Source: an uncultured Butyricicoccus sp. (GTDB taxonomy: Bacteria; Bacillota; Clostridia; Oscillospirales; Butyricicoccaceae). Taken from it: a stretch of DNA of 5,470 nt. The position numbers were made by a program, and so were the translations under genes. Positions 1 to 4,874 of the stretch are shown one piece after another. The DNA is taken from contig CAJUDU010000119.1 in NCBI GenBank assembly GCA_910584935.1, positions 1 through 5,470 on the forward strand. The letters run 5' to 3'. The notes beneath the pieces are model-generated. The model saw only the letters and a program-made list of their open reading frames with translations. It ran no database searches and had not been told where the DNA came from. The stretch's first letter is position 1. Every line of letters starts with the position of its first letter.

Positions 1-10
1 CGGTGGTGTG

Positions 11-43
11 GGAGGTCGGCAGGTGAACTAATCGCCTGCCTCC
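11..43. repeat. GC-rich inverted repeat at the 3' end of the symporter gene
   Basis: GCAGG (19-23) pairs with CCTGC (35-39), and GGAG (11-14) with CTCC (40-43) after a 4-nt bulge, around an 11-nt loop. It begins at the stop codon of the symporter gene. On the minus strand it is followed by CACACCACCG and not by a T-run, so intrinsic termination is doubtful. It may be a 3' stabilising hairpin; the window ends too soon to judge what follows. Confidence 0.4.
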
Positions 44-1599
44 TACCCGATTGCTTTTGCCTGCTGGGAGGATTTTTCCGGCTGAATATCATAAAATTCT
101 GCAGAAGACTCCTCCAATGCTTGGAAAAATTCCGGAGATTCCTCCGGTTTGGTCAGCAGACTGACAATGACCATTGCAGCCGTAGAACCCAGCATACCGA
201 TTGCGCCATACCAAGTGCCACCAATATTCCAAACGAAATACGTCATTAGCACAAGGATTGTCCCAACAATTGCGGCAATCACCGCTGCCTGTTTGGTTGC
301 GCGCTTCCAATAGATTGCGCACACCAGAATCGGGAACAATGGCATGACAATAGCAATGGCAAACATAATTAGGGTAAAGATAAGCTGTGGTGGGTGCAGC
401 GCAAGTACAACACTTAGTCCACCAATCACTGCGATTGTCAAACGGACAACCAGCATTTTTTTCTTTTCAGATAGTTCAATGCCAAGCGTCCGGTGCAGGA
501 TATCTTCATAGACAATGGAGCTGGAAACCAACAGGAAAGAATCCGCAGTTGAAATACCTACCGCGCTTGCACCAATCAGAAAAGCCAGCATCAGGACAGT
601 TGCCAGTGTTGGATGGATTGACTGAATCACATTTTGAATCATATAGGGGATAATCAGTTCGGTATCGCCCTGTGAAAGCCCAGGCAGTAAAGCAATGCCA
701 ACCAAACCAATCAGCATGGTACCTGTCCACACAAACCCTTGCAGAATAGGGGTTAATACCATAAGCTTGCGCTGTGTGTGCATATCCTTGCCGGAATAGC
801 CCGAACGCACAAACACATGGGGCAGCATAATCGTCCAGCCGATGGCACAGGACAATGGATAGCCAAGCCGTGCGCCATATGGCACCCAGCCATCTGGACC
901 TGGGTATGAAAGCCATGCGCTGCTGTTTTGTTGGATAGCATGGAATGCGTTTTTCAGCGAGCCATTAAAGCCAATGCCAAGACAGGCACATGCAATGATC
1001 CATAGCAGCGAAATAAAGATTAAACCTTGTATGGTATCTGTCATGGCAACCGATTTCATGCCGCCCAGCATGACATAAATGGTAATGACAATGCCGACAA
1101 TTAAGATAACAGCGCGGTAATTCATTTGCCCACCGGTTGCAACCCCAGTGGCTTGTCCAATCGAAATCAGGACAGAGGCAATATAGGGGAAGGAGGACGC
1201 CAAAAAAACCAGCGCCAAAATCACCCGCAACAAAGGACTTTTGAACCGGTCATCATAAAAATCAGCCGGGGTTGTATAACCGCGCATATGGTTGAGCAGC
1301 CATACTTTATTCATGGTGAAATGGGCAATAATCGGGAATAAGGCGATATAACTAAACTCAGACACCCAATAGCCAAGACCGCCGCGATAGTATCCGCCGG
1401 GGCCGGCAAAAAATACCCAGGTACTCATTAGTGACGCTAAATAAGTCATCACAAGCATAGGCCAGCTGATGGAACCGCCTGCTGTTAAAAAACTGCGGGC
1501 ATTTGGGTTTTGCCCTTTCCAGCGTTCATAGGCAGCAATTGCAAGCAAAAAAAGCAAGTACGCTGCAAAAGTAATCCAAATTGTGCGTTGCTGCAACAT
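43..1599 (-). CDS. Sodium:solute symporter (SSS family) transporter
   Basis: This 518-residue protein is an integral membrane carrier of the sodium:solute symporter family, expected to import a small solute with Na+. The chain is hydrophobic nearly throughout (about 13 helices by eye). It carries the family motif GGMKSVAMTDTIQ at residues 179-191, and GISTADSFLLVSSS around 348-361; in the latter, Ser350/Thr351 and Ser354 fall where the second sodium site of PutP/vSGLT-type carriers lies. The N-terminal helix region with MTYLASLMSTWVF (51-63) also fits. The last 35 residues are an acidic cytoplasmic tail. The start has an AGGGAG site 10 nt upstream, overlapping the stop of the preceding gene 15 nt away. 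It is third in an operon after an MttB-family methyltransferase and a small membrane protein, so a methylated amine or betaine is the inferred cargo. The family call is firm, the substrate a guess. It stops with TAG. Confidence 0.93.
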   Translation of the reverse strand: MLQQRTIWITFAAYLLFLLAIAAYERWKGQNPNARSFLTAGGSISWPMLVMTYLASLMSTWVFFAGPGGYYRGGLGYWVSEFSYIALFPIIAHFTMNKVWLLNHMRGYTTPADFYDDRFKSPLLRVILALVFLASSFPYIASVLISIGQATGVATGGQMNYRAVILIVGIVITIYVMLGGMKSVAMTDTIQGLIFISLLWIIACACLGIGFNGSLKNAFHAIQQNSSAWLSYPGPDGWVPYGARLGYPLSCAIGWTIMLPHVFVRSGYSGKDMHTQRKLMVLTPILQGFVWTGTMLIGLVGIALLPGLSQGDTELIIPYMIQNVIQSIHPTLATVLMLAFLIGASAVGISTADSFLLVSSSIVYEDILHRTLGIELSEKKKMLVVRLTIAVIGGLSVVLALHPPQLIFTLIMFAIAIVMPLFPILVCAIYWKRATKQAAVIAAIVGTILVLMTYFVWNIGGTWYGAIGMLGSTAAMVIVSLLTKPEESPEFFQALEESSAEFYDIQPEKSSQQAKAIG

Positions 1600-1614
1600 A
1601 TATATTTTTCTCCC

Positions 1615-1812
1615 TTATTTTTTTAGGCGGTATTGCCGAAAGATTTTGAATAACCCAGCATAAATGCTAACCCACAATGGCAGCACGGTCAGCAAAGCAT
1701 GGATTACCAGCCCGCGGGCATCATGATAACCAGGGATACCAGGCAGATTGTAGAGGACAAAGAAAAATAAGACGGCAGCCAGCCATATTTTCTCCGCACG
1801 TGTAATTTTCAT
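1615..1812 (-). CDS. Small two-helix membrane protein, probable partner of the SSS symporter
   Basis: This 65-residue protein begins MKITRAEKIW. It has two hydrophobic segments (about residues 9-24 and 34-56) joined by a short loop YNLPGIPGYHDARG, and a basic C-terminus ending RQYRLKK. By the positive-inside rule both ends are probably cytoplasmic. The start is chosen because AAGGAG lies 7 nt upstream; the same frame stays open further upstream, but only inside the preceding gene. It lies 11 nt after the methyltransferase gene and 15 nt before the symporter gene. Small membrane proteins encoded next to SSS carriers are known (DUF997/YhdT beside PanF, and DUF3311 proteins). This one has the size, layout and position of that group, but I cannot assign it to either family by sequence. 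A role as accessory subunit or stabiliser of the symporter is inferred from context. Confidence 0.82.
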   Translation of the reverse strand: MKITRAEKIWLAAVLFFFVLYNLPGIPGYHDARGLVIHALLTVLPLWVSIYAGLFKIFRQYRLKK

Positions 1813-1819
1813 AAAAACT

Positions 1820-1825
1820 CTCCTT
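1820..1825 (-). promoter_or_regulatory. Ribosome binding site deciding the start of the 65-residue membrane protein
   Basis: The minus strand reads TTAAGGAGAGTTTTTATG. AAGGAG sits 7 nt from the ATG and shares bases with the TAA stop of the methyltransferase gene. This sets the start at base 1812 rather than at upstream in-frame codons, and suggests termination-reinitiation coupling. Confidence 0.8.
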
Positions 1826-3272
1826 AACTTGTATGCCGCTGCACTTCGGCAACAGCAGTATCCAATGCTTGCTGTATCGCCTGCAGCGTTTCTTTTGTAT
1901 GTTCCATGCGCACAGGGGAGGCGCATAGGGCATCATATTTTTGCCGTATACGGGTTTCCATAGTGGGGCAGCCCGCTGCTTTCCATGCGGGCACACCCGT
2001 GCGGCTGAATAACGGCGGACGGGTGATTTCCGTATAATGGCGGAGTGTATGTTCGGTCATAATAAACCCATCTTCCAGTTCTTCCGGGTCGCCAAACAGT
2101 TCATCAATATCCATTGTTTCATCATCGACAATCAACCCACGGCGCAGACGCTGCGCAATGCCAAAGATTTCATTATCTGCAATCAGGGTGAGCGGGCATA
2201 ATGTCTTTGCGGTTTCGATTTGCCCAGCGCCGCCCAGCACAGATGCACCAGAAAGTGCTAACATATGAATCAGTGATGTGCGTTCAATTAGGTTTTGCCC
2301 ATCCAGCACAAGGCTGTCTGTGCCAGTTGCATAAGTATGCGCGGGAATGCCATACCCCTCTTCAAAAAACTGCATACATAATAACCGGCAAAGTGTGGTT
2401 TCTGGTGCGGACTGCAACGTGTATGTTGTCTTCATATCCATGGAGAAGGGCAGGGGAGTAGCAATGACGGGAAGTCCAGGATGCAATAGCTGTAAAATCA
2501 CAATTTGCGCCAGCACTTCTGCACAGCAGACAAGGGCTGTGCCCTGTGGGGTAACTGGTGTATTTGCCCCTGCGGTTGGCAGCGAACAAGGCTGCACAGG
2601 GATGCCGGTTTGTGCGCAGCAATATAAAATTTCCGCATCCATATGCTTAAAAGTAAGCAGTGGCACACTGCATGAAATAAAGCTGACAAATGGTTTTTCA
2701 TGGAGCTTGTCCAGCCCGCCAGCGGCAGCAGCGGCAAGGGAAATCAATCCATGGACATTGCAGGTTTCATATGGTTGAATCCAAATATGTTTCCGACTTA
2801 CTTTCAGCGCTTTTTCAAGTGCATAGAGGTCTACGGCTTCTGGGACGCCGTCTTCATCGGCAATCACGGAAGGCAATGCACAAAAATCAATATTTTCCAG
2901 CGCATTGATGAGCGCAAACCACTGTTCTGCTTCGGATAACTGGACAGGATGCACATTGCCAGTTACCGTGCGGAAATTCGGCGCGCCAGTATTGGAACGG
3001 GTATAAAACCCGCCTTGTGGGTGTGGAAAAACCAAATCGTGTTCACCAGAAGGGGAATAAAGGATAAATTGGCGCGGGGCAGCTTCTACCGCACTGGCGA
3101 TCAGTTTGCGCGGGAAAAATACCTGATGACCTTCTAAGCGGCAGCCTTTGCTGCGCAGGGCTTCGCATAAAAGCGGGTGGTGGATGGTGACGCCGCGCTT
3201 TTCGAGCAATTCTTCAGCGCGGTTTTTCATATGGAGCAAAGACGTTTCGTCCATCATTGATGTTTTTAACAT
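1824..3272 (-). CDS. MttB-superfamily (trimethylamine methyltransferase family) corrinoid methyltransferase, non-pyrrolysine type
   Basis: This 482-residue protein matches the COG5598/MttB family along its whole length. An N-terminal helical part (about 12-65, RAEELLEKRGV) is followed by the barrel with TGAPNFRTVTG (95-105), the NALENIDF segment (123-130), TAGANTPVTPQGTA (233-246), the GTDSLVLDGQ segment (317-326), GGAGQIETAKTL (347-358), ADNEI (365-369) and DDETMDIDELF (383-393). Family members move a methyl group from a methylamine or quaternary amine to a cobalamin-bearing corrinoid protein. True MttB uses pyrrolysine, encoded by an in-frame amber codon. Here the frame has no internal TAG, so it belongs with homologues such as MtgB, MtpB, MtcB and MtyB, which demethylate glycine betaine, proline betaine, carnitine and gamma-butyrobetaine. 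The start at 3272 has AAAGGGA about 5 nt upstream. It is the first gene of a three-gene operon with a symporter, under its own promoter. The family is firm; the substrate is unknown. Confidence 0.93.
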   Translation of the reverse strand: MLKTSMMDETSLLHMKNRAEELLEKRGVTIHHPLLCEALRSKGCRLEGHQVFFPRKLIASAVEAAPRQFILYSPSGEHDLVFPHPQGGFYTRSNTGAPNFRTVTGNVHPVQLSEAEQWFALINALENIDFCALPSVIADEDGVPEAVDLYALEKALKVSRKHIWIQPYETCNVHGLISLAAAAAGGLDKLHEKPFVSFISCSVPLLTFKHMDAEILYCCAQTGIPVQPCSLPTAGANTPVTPQGTALVCCAEVLAQIVILQLLHPGLPVIATPLPFSMDMKTTYTLQSAPETTLCRLLCMQFFEEGYGIPAHTYATGTDSLVLDGQNLIERTSLIHMLALSGASVLGGAGQIETAKTLCPLTLIADNEIFGIAQRLRRGLIVDDETMDIDELFGDPEELEDGFIMTEHTLRHYTEITRPPLFSRTGVPAWKAAGCPTMETRIRQKYDALCASPVRMEHTKETLQAIQQALDTAVAEVQRHTS

Positions 3273-3304
3273 GGGTATCCCTTTCTCTCTTAAATATCCC
3301 TGTA

Positions 3305-3333
3305 ATCATACACCATAGCTTGTCATGTGTCAA
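3305..3333 (-). promoter_or_regulatory. Sigma-A type promoter of the methyltransferase-symporter operon
   Basis: The minus strand carries TTGACA (3333-3328), a 17-bp spacer and TATGAT (3310-3305), which is 6/6 and 5/6 to consensus at ideal spacing. Transcription would start near 3298, giving a leader of about 25 nt before the methyltransferase start at 3272. The promoter lies just downstream of the terminator of the preceding unit, so the operon is insulated. Confidence 0.8.
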
Positions 3334-3334
3334 G
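3319..3334. promoter_or_regulatory. Imperfect dyad over the -35 box, possible operator
   Basis: The plus strand reads CTTGTCATGTGTCAAG. The outer CTTG and CAAG are inverted repeats and two further pairs match inside. It covers the whole -35 hexamer of the methyltransferase promoter, where a repressor site would act. The match is short and imperfect, no regulator gene is visible nearby, and chance is a real alternative. Confidence 0.3.
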
Positions 3335-3362
3335 ACATATATTTATTTTACACAAGAAAACG

Positions 3363-3396
3363 AAAAAAGCTTCCCTAGAAAGAAAGGGAAGCTTTT
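3363..3396 (-). terminator. Rho-independent terminator after the 91-residue gene
   Basis: A perfect 12-bp stem (3365-3376 with 3385-3396, AAAAGCTTCCCT and its complement) encloses an 8-nt loop. Read on the minus strand it is followed by a run of six T (four inside the stem) and then CGTTTTC. It lies 15 nt after the stop of the 91-residue gene and about 30 bp before the next promoter. The A-rich left flank could let it work weakly on the plus strand, but no plus-strand gene precedes it. Confidence 0.88.
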
Positions 3397-3411
3397 GTAA
3401 CACAGTAAAGG

Positions 3412-3687
3412 TCAAGGTAGGCTTTTGGATTTATAACTGTCTGCAATAATGACGAGTTCATCCGAGTCATGCAAATAGCGCAGGATTTGCCCCTTGGAGA
3501 TTTGCGTCAGATTGCGGGGCGAGGCATCTTCCTCTCCAAAACATTCCTGCTCCATCTCAAACGAAAGGGAGGTAACAAAAATATCTTTATCGCCATAAGG
3601 AGATTTGGTTTGATAAATCCCTTCTTCAATTTCCAGAAAACCAGACCCCGTATATTTTTCTGGTGTGTAGTTTTTGAAATTTTTCAT
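3412..3687 (-). CDS. Hypothetical protein, 91 residues
   Basis: I do not recognise this protein. It begins MKNFKNYTPEKY and ends KSKSLP. It is soluble, acidic in the middle (EIEEGIY, EMEQECFGEEDASP), has a single Cys (residue 49), and shows alternating hydrophobic stretches (DIFVTSLSF, DELVIIADSY) that suggest beta strands. There is no signal peptide or membrane helix. The start at 3687 is chosen because GGGAG lies 6 nt upstream. Upstream in-frame ATGs would place the start inside the preceding terminator hairpin and the end of the uridine phosphorylase gene. It lies between two terminators with only about 25 nt between the first one and its ATG. I see no promoter there, so it may depend on read-through from the uridine phosphorylase unit. 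Good SD, clean stop and its own terminator argue that it is real. Confidence 0.72.
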   Translation of the reverse strand: MKNFKNYTPEKYTGSGFLEIEEGIYQTKSPYGDKDIFVTSLSFEMEQECFGEEDASPRNLTQISKGQILRYLHDSDELVIIADSYKSKSLP

Positions 3688-3693
3688 CGTGCG

Positions 3694-3701
3694 CTCCCTT
3701 T
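3694..3701 (-). promoter_or_regulatory. Ribosome binding site deciding the start of the 91-residue protein
   Basis: The minus strand reads AAAGGGAGCGCACGATG, with GGGAG 6 nt before the ATG at 3687. This favours the 91-residue form over a 128-residue form that would begin inside the preceding gene. Confidence 0.7.
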
Positions 3702-3712
3702 CCGGTTCATGA

Positions 3713-3752
3713 TAAAACAACACCTGCTGAAAAGCGGCAGCTCTCAGCAGGT
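3713..3752 (-). terminator. Rho-independent terminator or attenuator after uridine phosphorylase
   Basis: ACCTGCTGA and TCAGCAGGT (3722-3730 with 3744-3752) form a 9-bp perfect stem, and a small inner AGC/GCT pairing closes part of the 13-nt loop. On the minus strand the stem is followed by GTTGTTTTATC. The T-tract is interrupted, so termination may be partial, which would allow transcription into the 91-residue gene that starts 25 nt later. Confidence 0.78.
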
Positions 3753-3766
3753 ATTTGTCATTTGAC

Positions 3767-4537
3767 CTATATGGCGCGGTTGCCTTTATCACGTGCAATC
3801 AGCAGCCGGAGCGCTTCTACCGCTGTAATGACACCACGTTCTGCGGCATCTGGGGCAATGGTGTCCGCAGCATCATTATCCGCGTTCCAAATCACATTCA
3901 GCACAGCGCCGCAGCGCACACCCAATACAGCAGAAACGGTAAATAATGCAGCAGCTTCCATTTCACTGGTTAATGCGCCGCCAGCTTTCCACGCTTTCCA
4001 TTTAGCAAGCAGTTCTTCTGAAATTGCCTGCTGATGTGGGCGGAGTTCACCATAAAAACTATCTTTGGATTGGATAACACCGGTATGGTACCGATATCCC
4101 AACTGTTCTGCGGCATCGCGCAAAGCAAGCACAACATCAAAATTTGCCGCCGCAGGAAATTCAATTGGCAGATATTCACGGCTGGTGCCTTCCTGCCGGA
4201 TGGCAGCAGTAGCAATACAAATATCACCAGCCAGCACATGGTCTTGCATCCCGCCGGAGGTACCAACACGAATAAAGGTATCCGCGCCGCATTCAACCAG
4301 TTCTTCCAGCGCAATTGCGGCGGACGGACCACCAATACCAGTGGAACATACGCCAGCTTGTACCCCATTGAGCATACCAGTATAGAGGGTATATTCACGG
4401 TTTGAAGCCAGCAAACGCGGTTTTTCAAAACGGTTTGCAATTTTTTCACACCGTCCGGGGTCGCCGGGCAGGATGACATAACGCCCAATTTCACCTTTTG
4501 TAATTTGGATATGCATTTGTTTTCCGTCAATTAACAT
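3767..4537 (-). CDS. udp: Uridine phosphorylase (nucleoside phosphorylase family)
   Basis: This 256-residue enzyme matches the NP-I family at full length (E. coli Udp is 253). It splits uridine with phosphate into uracil and ribose 1-phosphate in cytoplasmic pyrimidine salvage. Visible motifs are LPGDPGR (23-29), with Arg29 for phosphate; ASNREY (44-49), with Arg47 reaching the partner subunit's phosphate; STGIGGPS (65-72); IRVGTSGG (89-96), with Arg90 and Thr93; and SEMEAAA (191-197), whose Glu192/Met193/Glu194 hold the ribose. His9 matches E. coli His8. In the uracil-recognition loop, SKDSFYGELRPHQQ (157-170), Glu164 occupies the place where Udp normally has Gln, while Arg166 may keep the Arg. 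The absence of the purine-type Asp after the Glu-Met-Glu motif argues against DeoD. A GGGAGG site lies 7 nt upstream. The start overlaps the stop of the DUF951 gene in ATGTTAA. Some change in base specificity is possible. Confidence 0.9.
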   Translation of the reverse strand: MLIDGKQMHIQITKGEIGRYVILPGDPGRCEKIANRFEKPRLLASNREYTLYTGMLNGVQAGVCSTGIGGPSAAIALEELVECGADTFIRVGTSGGMQDHVLAGDICIATAAIRQEGTSREYLPIEFPAAANFDVVLALRDAAEQLGYRYHTGVIQSKDSFYGELRPHQQAISEELLAKWKAWKAGGALTSEMEAAALFTVSAVLGVRCGAVLNVIWNADNDAADTIAPDAAERGVITAVEALRLLIARDKGNRAI

Positions 4538-4722
4538 GGAACATCCTCCCTTTCAACCAGCCGGATATTTTTTTCTGCTTTGCTGCGTGGAATCATCACT
4601 TCGCGTCCGCAGCCACAACAGCGAAGCCGGAAATCCATCCCAACCCGCAACACCAGCCATTGCTTATTGCCACAGGGATGCGCTTTTTTCATAGTCAGCT
4701 TATCACCTAAACGAATATCCAT
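4531..4722 (-). CDS. DUF951 family small protein
   Basis: This 63-residue protein has the DUF951 pattern: MDIRLGDKLTMKKAHPCG at the start, then VLRVGMDFRLRC, GCG and MIPRSKAEKN. The family is widespread in Firmicutes (B. subtilis YyzM type) and has no established function. His15, Cys17, Cys35 and Cys38 are suitably placed for a small metal site (CxxC at 35-38, with Cys36 an extra cysteine), and the many Lys/Arg suggest nucleic-acid contact; both are inferences. The start at 4722 is set by an AGGAGG 6 nt upstream rather than by an in-frame ATG ten codons earlier that has no such site. It is the first gene after a perfect consensus promoter and overlaps the uridine phosphorylase gene by 7 nt, so the two should be co-translated. 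Confidence 0.93.
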   Translation of the reverse strand: MDIRLGDKLTMKKAHPCGNKQWLVLRVGMDFRLRCCGCGREVMIPRSKAEKNIRLVEREDVPC

Positions 4723-4728
4723 TGCATA

Positions 4729-4734
4729 CCTCCT
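4729..4734 (-). promoter_or_regulatory. Strong ribosome binding site deciding the DUF951 start
   Basis: The minus strand reads AGGAGGTATGCAATG, a full-length Shine-Dalgarno core 6 nt from the ATG at 4722. It fixes the 63-residue form. A second ATG lies between the site and the start but is out of frame and too close to the site. Confidence 0.85.
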
Positions 4735-4752
4735 GAAATGGTTTAATCGCAA

Positions 4753-4795
4753 GGCATAGCCGGGGGAAACATAGAGAAAACCCCTCCGGGCGGCC
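4753..4795 (-). promoter_or_regulatory. GC-rich hairpin in the DUF951-udp leader RNA
   Basis: In the roughly 100-nt leader the minus strand can pair CCGG-A-GGG with CCC-CCGG (4789-4782 with 4766-4760, one bulged A), with possible outer GGC/GCC pairing (4795-4793 with 4755-4753). No T-run follows, so it does not look like an intrinsic terminator. It ends about 20 nt before the Shine-Dalgarno site. A role in RNA stability or leader control is possible but unproven, and it matches no riboswitch class I know. Confidence 0.35.
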
Positions 4796-4829
4796 AGGAT
4801 AAATACGGCAGCATTTTTTCTTACTGTTC

Positions 4830-4858
4830 ATTATAACGGATATGCATTATCCTGTCAA
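4830..4858 (-). promoter_or_regulatory. Perfect consensus sigma-A promoter of the DUF951-udp unit
   Basis: The minus strand carries TTGACA (4858-4853), exactly 17 bp, and TATAAT (4835-4830), so both hexamers match consensus at all twelve positions. The predicted start is near 4823, giving a leader of about 100 nt before the DUF951 ATG. The -35 box begins 16 nt after the stop codon of the DUF1846 gene. Confidence 0.88.
4838..4852. promoter_or_regulatory. Inverted repeat filling the promoter spacer, possible operator
   Basis: The plus strand reads GGATATGCATTATCC: GGATA and TATCC are inverted arms around a 5-nt centre. The element occupies bases between the -10 and -35 boxes of the consensus promoter, a typical repressor position. 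Five-base arms can arise by chance. Confidence 0.3.
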
Positions 4859-4874
4859 GCAGCATCTAAATCGG

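Noticed and set aside
1615..1926. Longer 103-residue form of the small membrane protein
   Set aside because: It would overlap the methyltransferase gene by about 100 nt, and its N-terminal part looks like out-of-frame sequence. AAGGAG points clearly to the ATG at 1812.
2347..2778. Plus-strand open frames of up to 143 codons opposite the methyltransferase gene, and similar ones opposite the other genes
   Set aside because: They mirror genuine genes on the minus strand, have no convincing ribosome sites or family resemblance, and are rich in Cys, Ser, Gln and other residues typical of shadow frames.
1824..3272. Pyrrolysine-containing MttB (true trimethylamine methyltransferase)
   Set aside because: The frame runs through without any in-frame TAG and ends in TAA at the expected family length, so no amber decoding is needed.
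3412..3798. Longer 128-residue form of the unknown protein
   Set aside because: The added residues would be encoded by the end of the uridine phosphorylase gene and its terminator hairpin, whereas the ATG at 3687 has a good ribosome site.
3767..4537. Purine nucleoside phosphorylase (DeoD) as an alternative to uridine phosphorylase
   Set aside because: The overall match, the STGIGGPS and DSFYG segments and the lack of the purine-type Asp after the Glu-Met-Glu motif favour the uridine type.
4531..4752. Longer 73-residue form of the DUF951 protein
   Set aside because: The added ten residues do not fit the family, whose members start at MDIRLGD, and AGGAGG is placed for the ATG at 4722.
4743..4814. 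Possible 23-residue leader peptide in the DUF951-udp leader (begins MLPYLSWPPGG, ends in TAA)
   Set aside because: There is no Shine-Dalgarno site, and its ATG would lie only about 9 nt from the predicted transcript start. The Pro and Gly codons come from the GC-rich hairpin arms. It is not supported as a gene.
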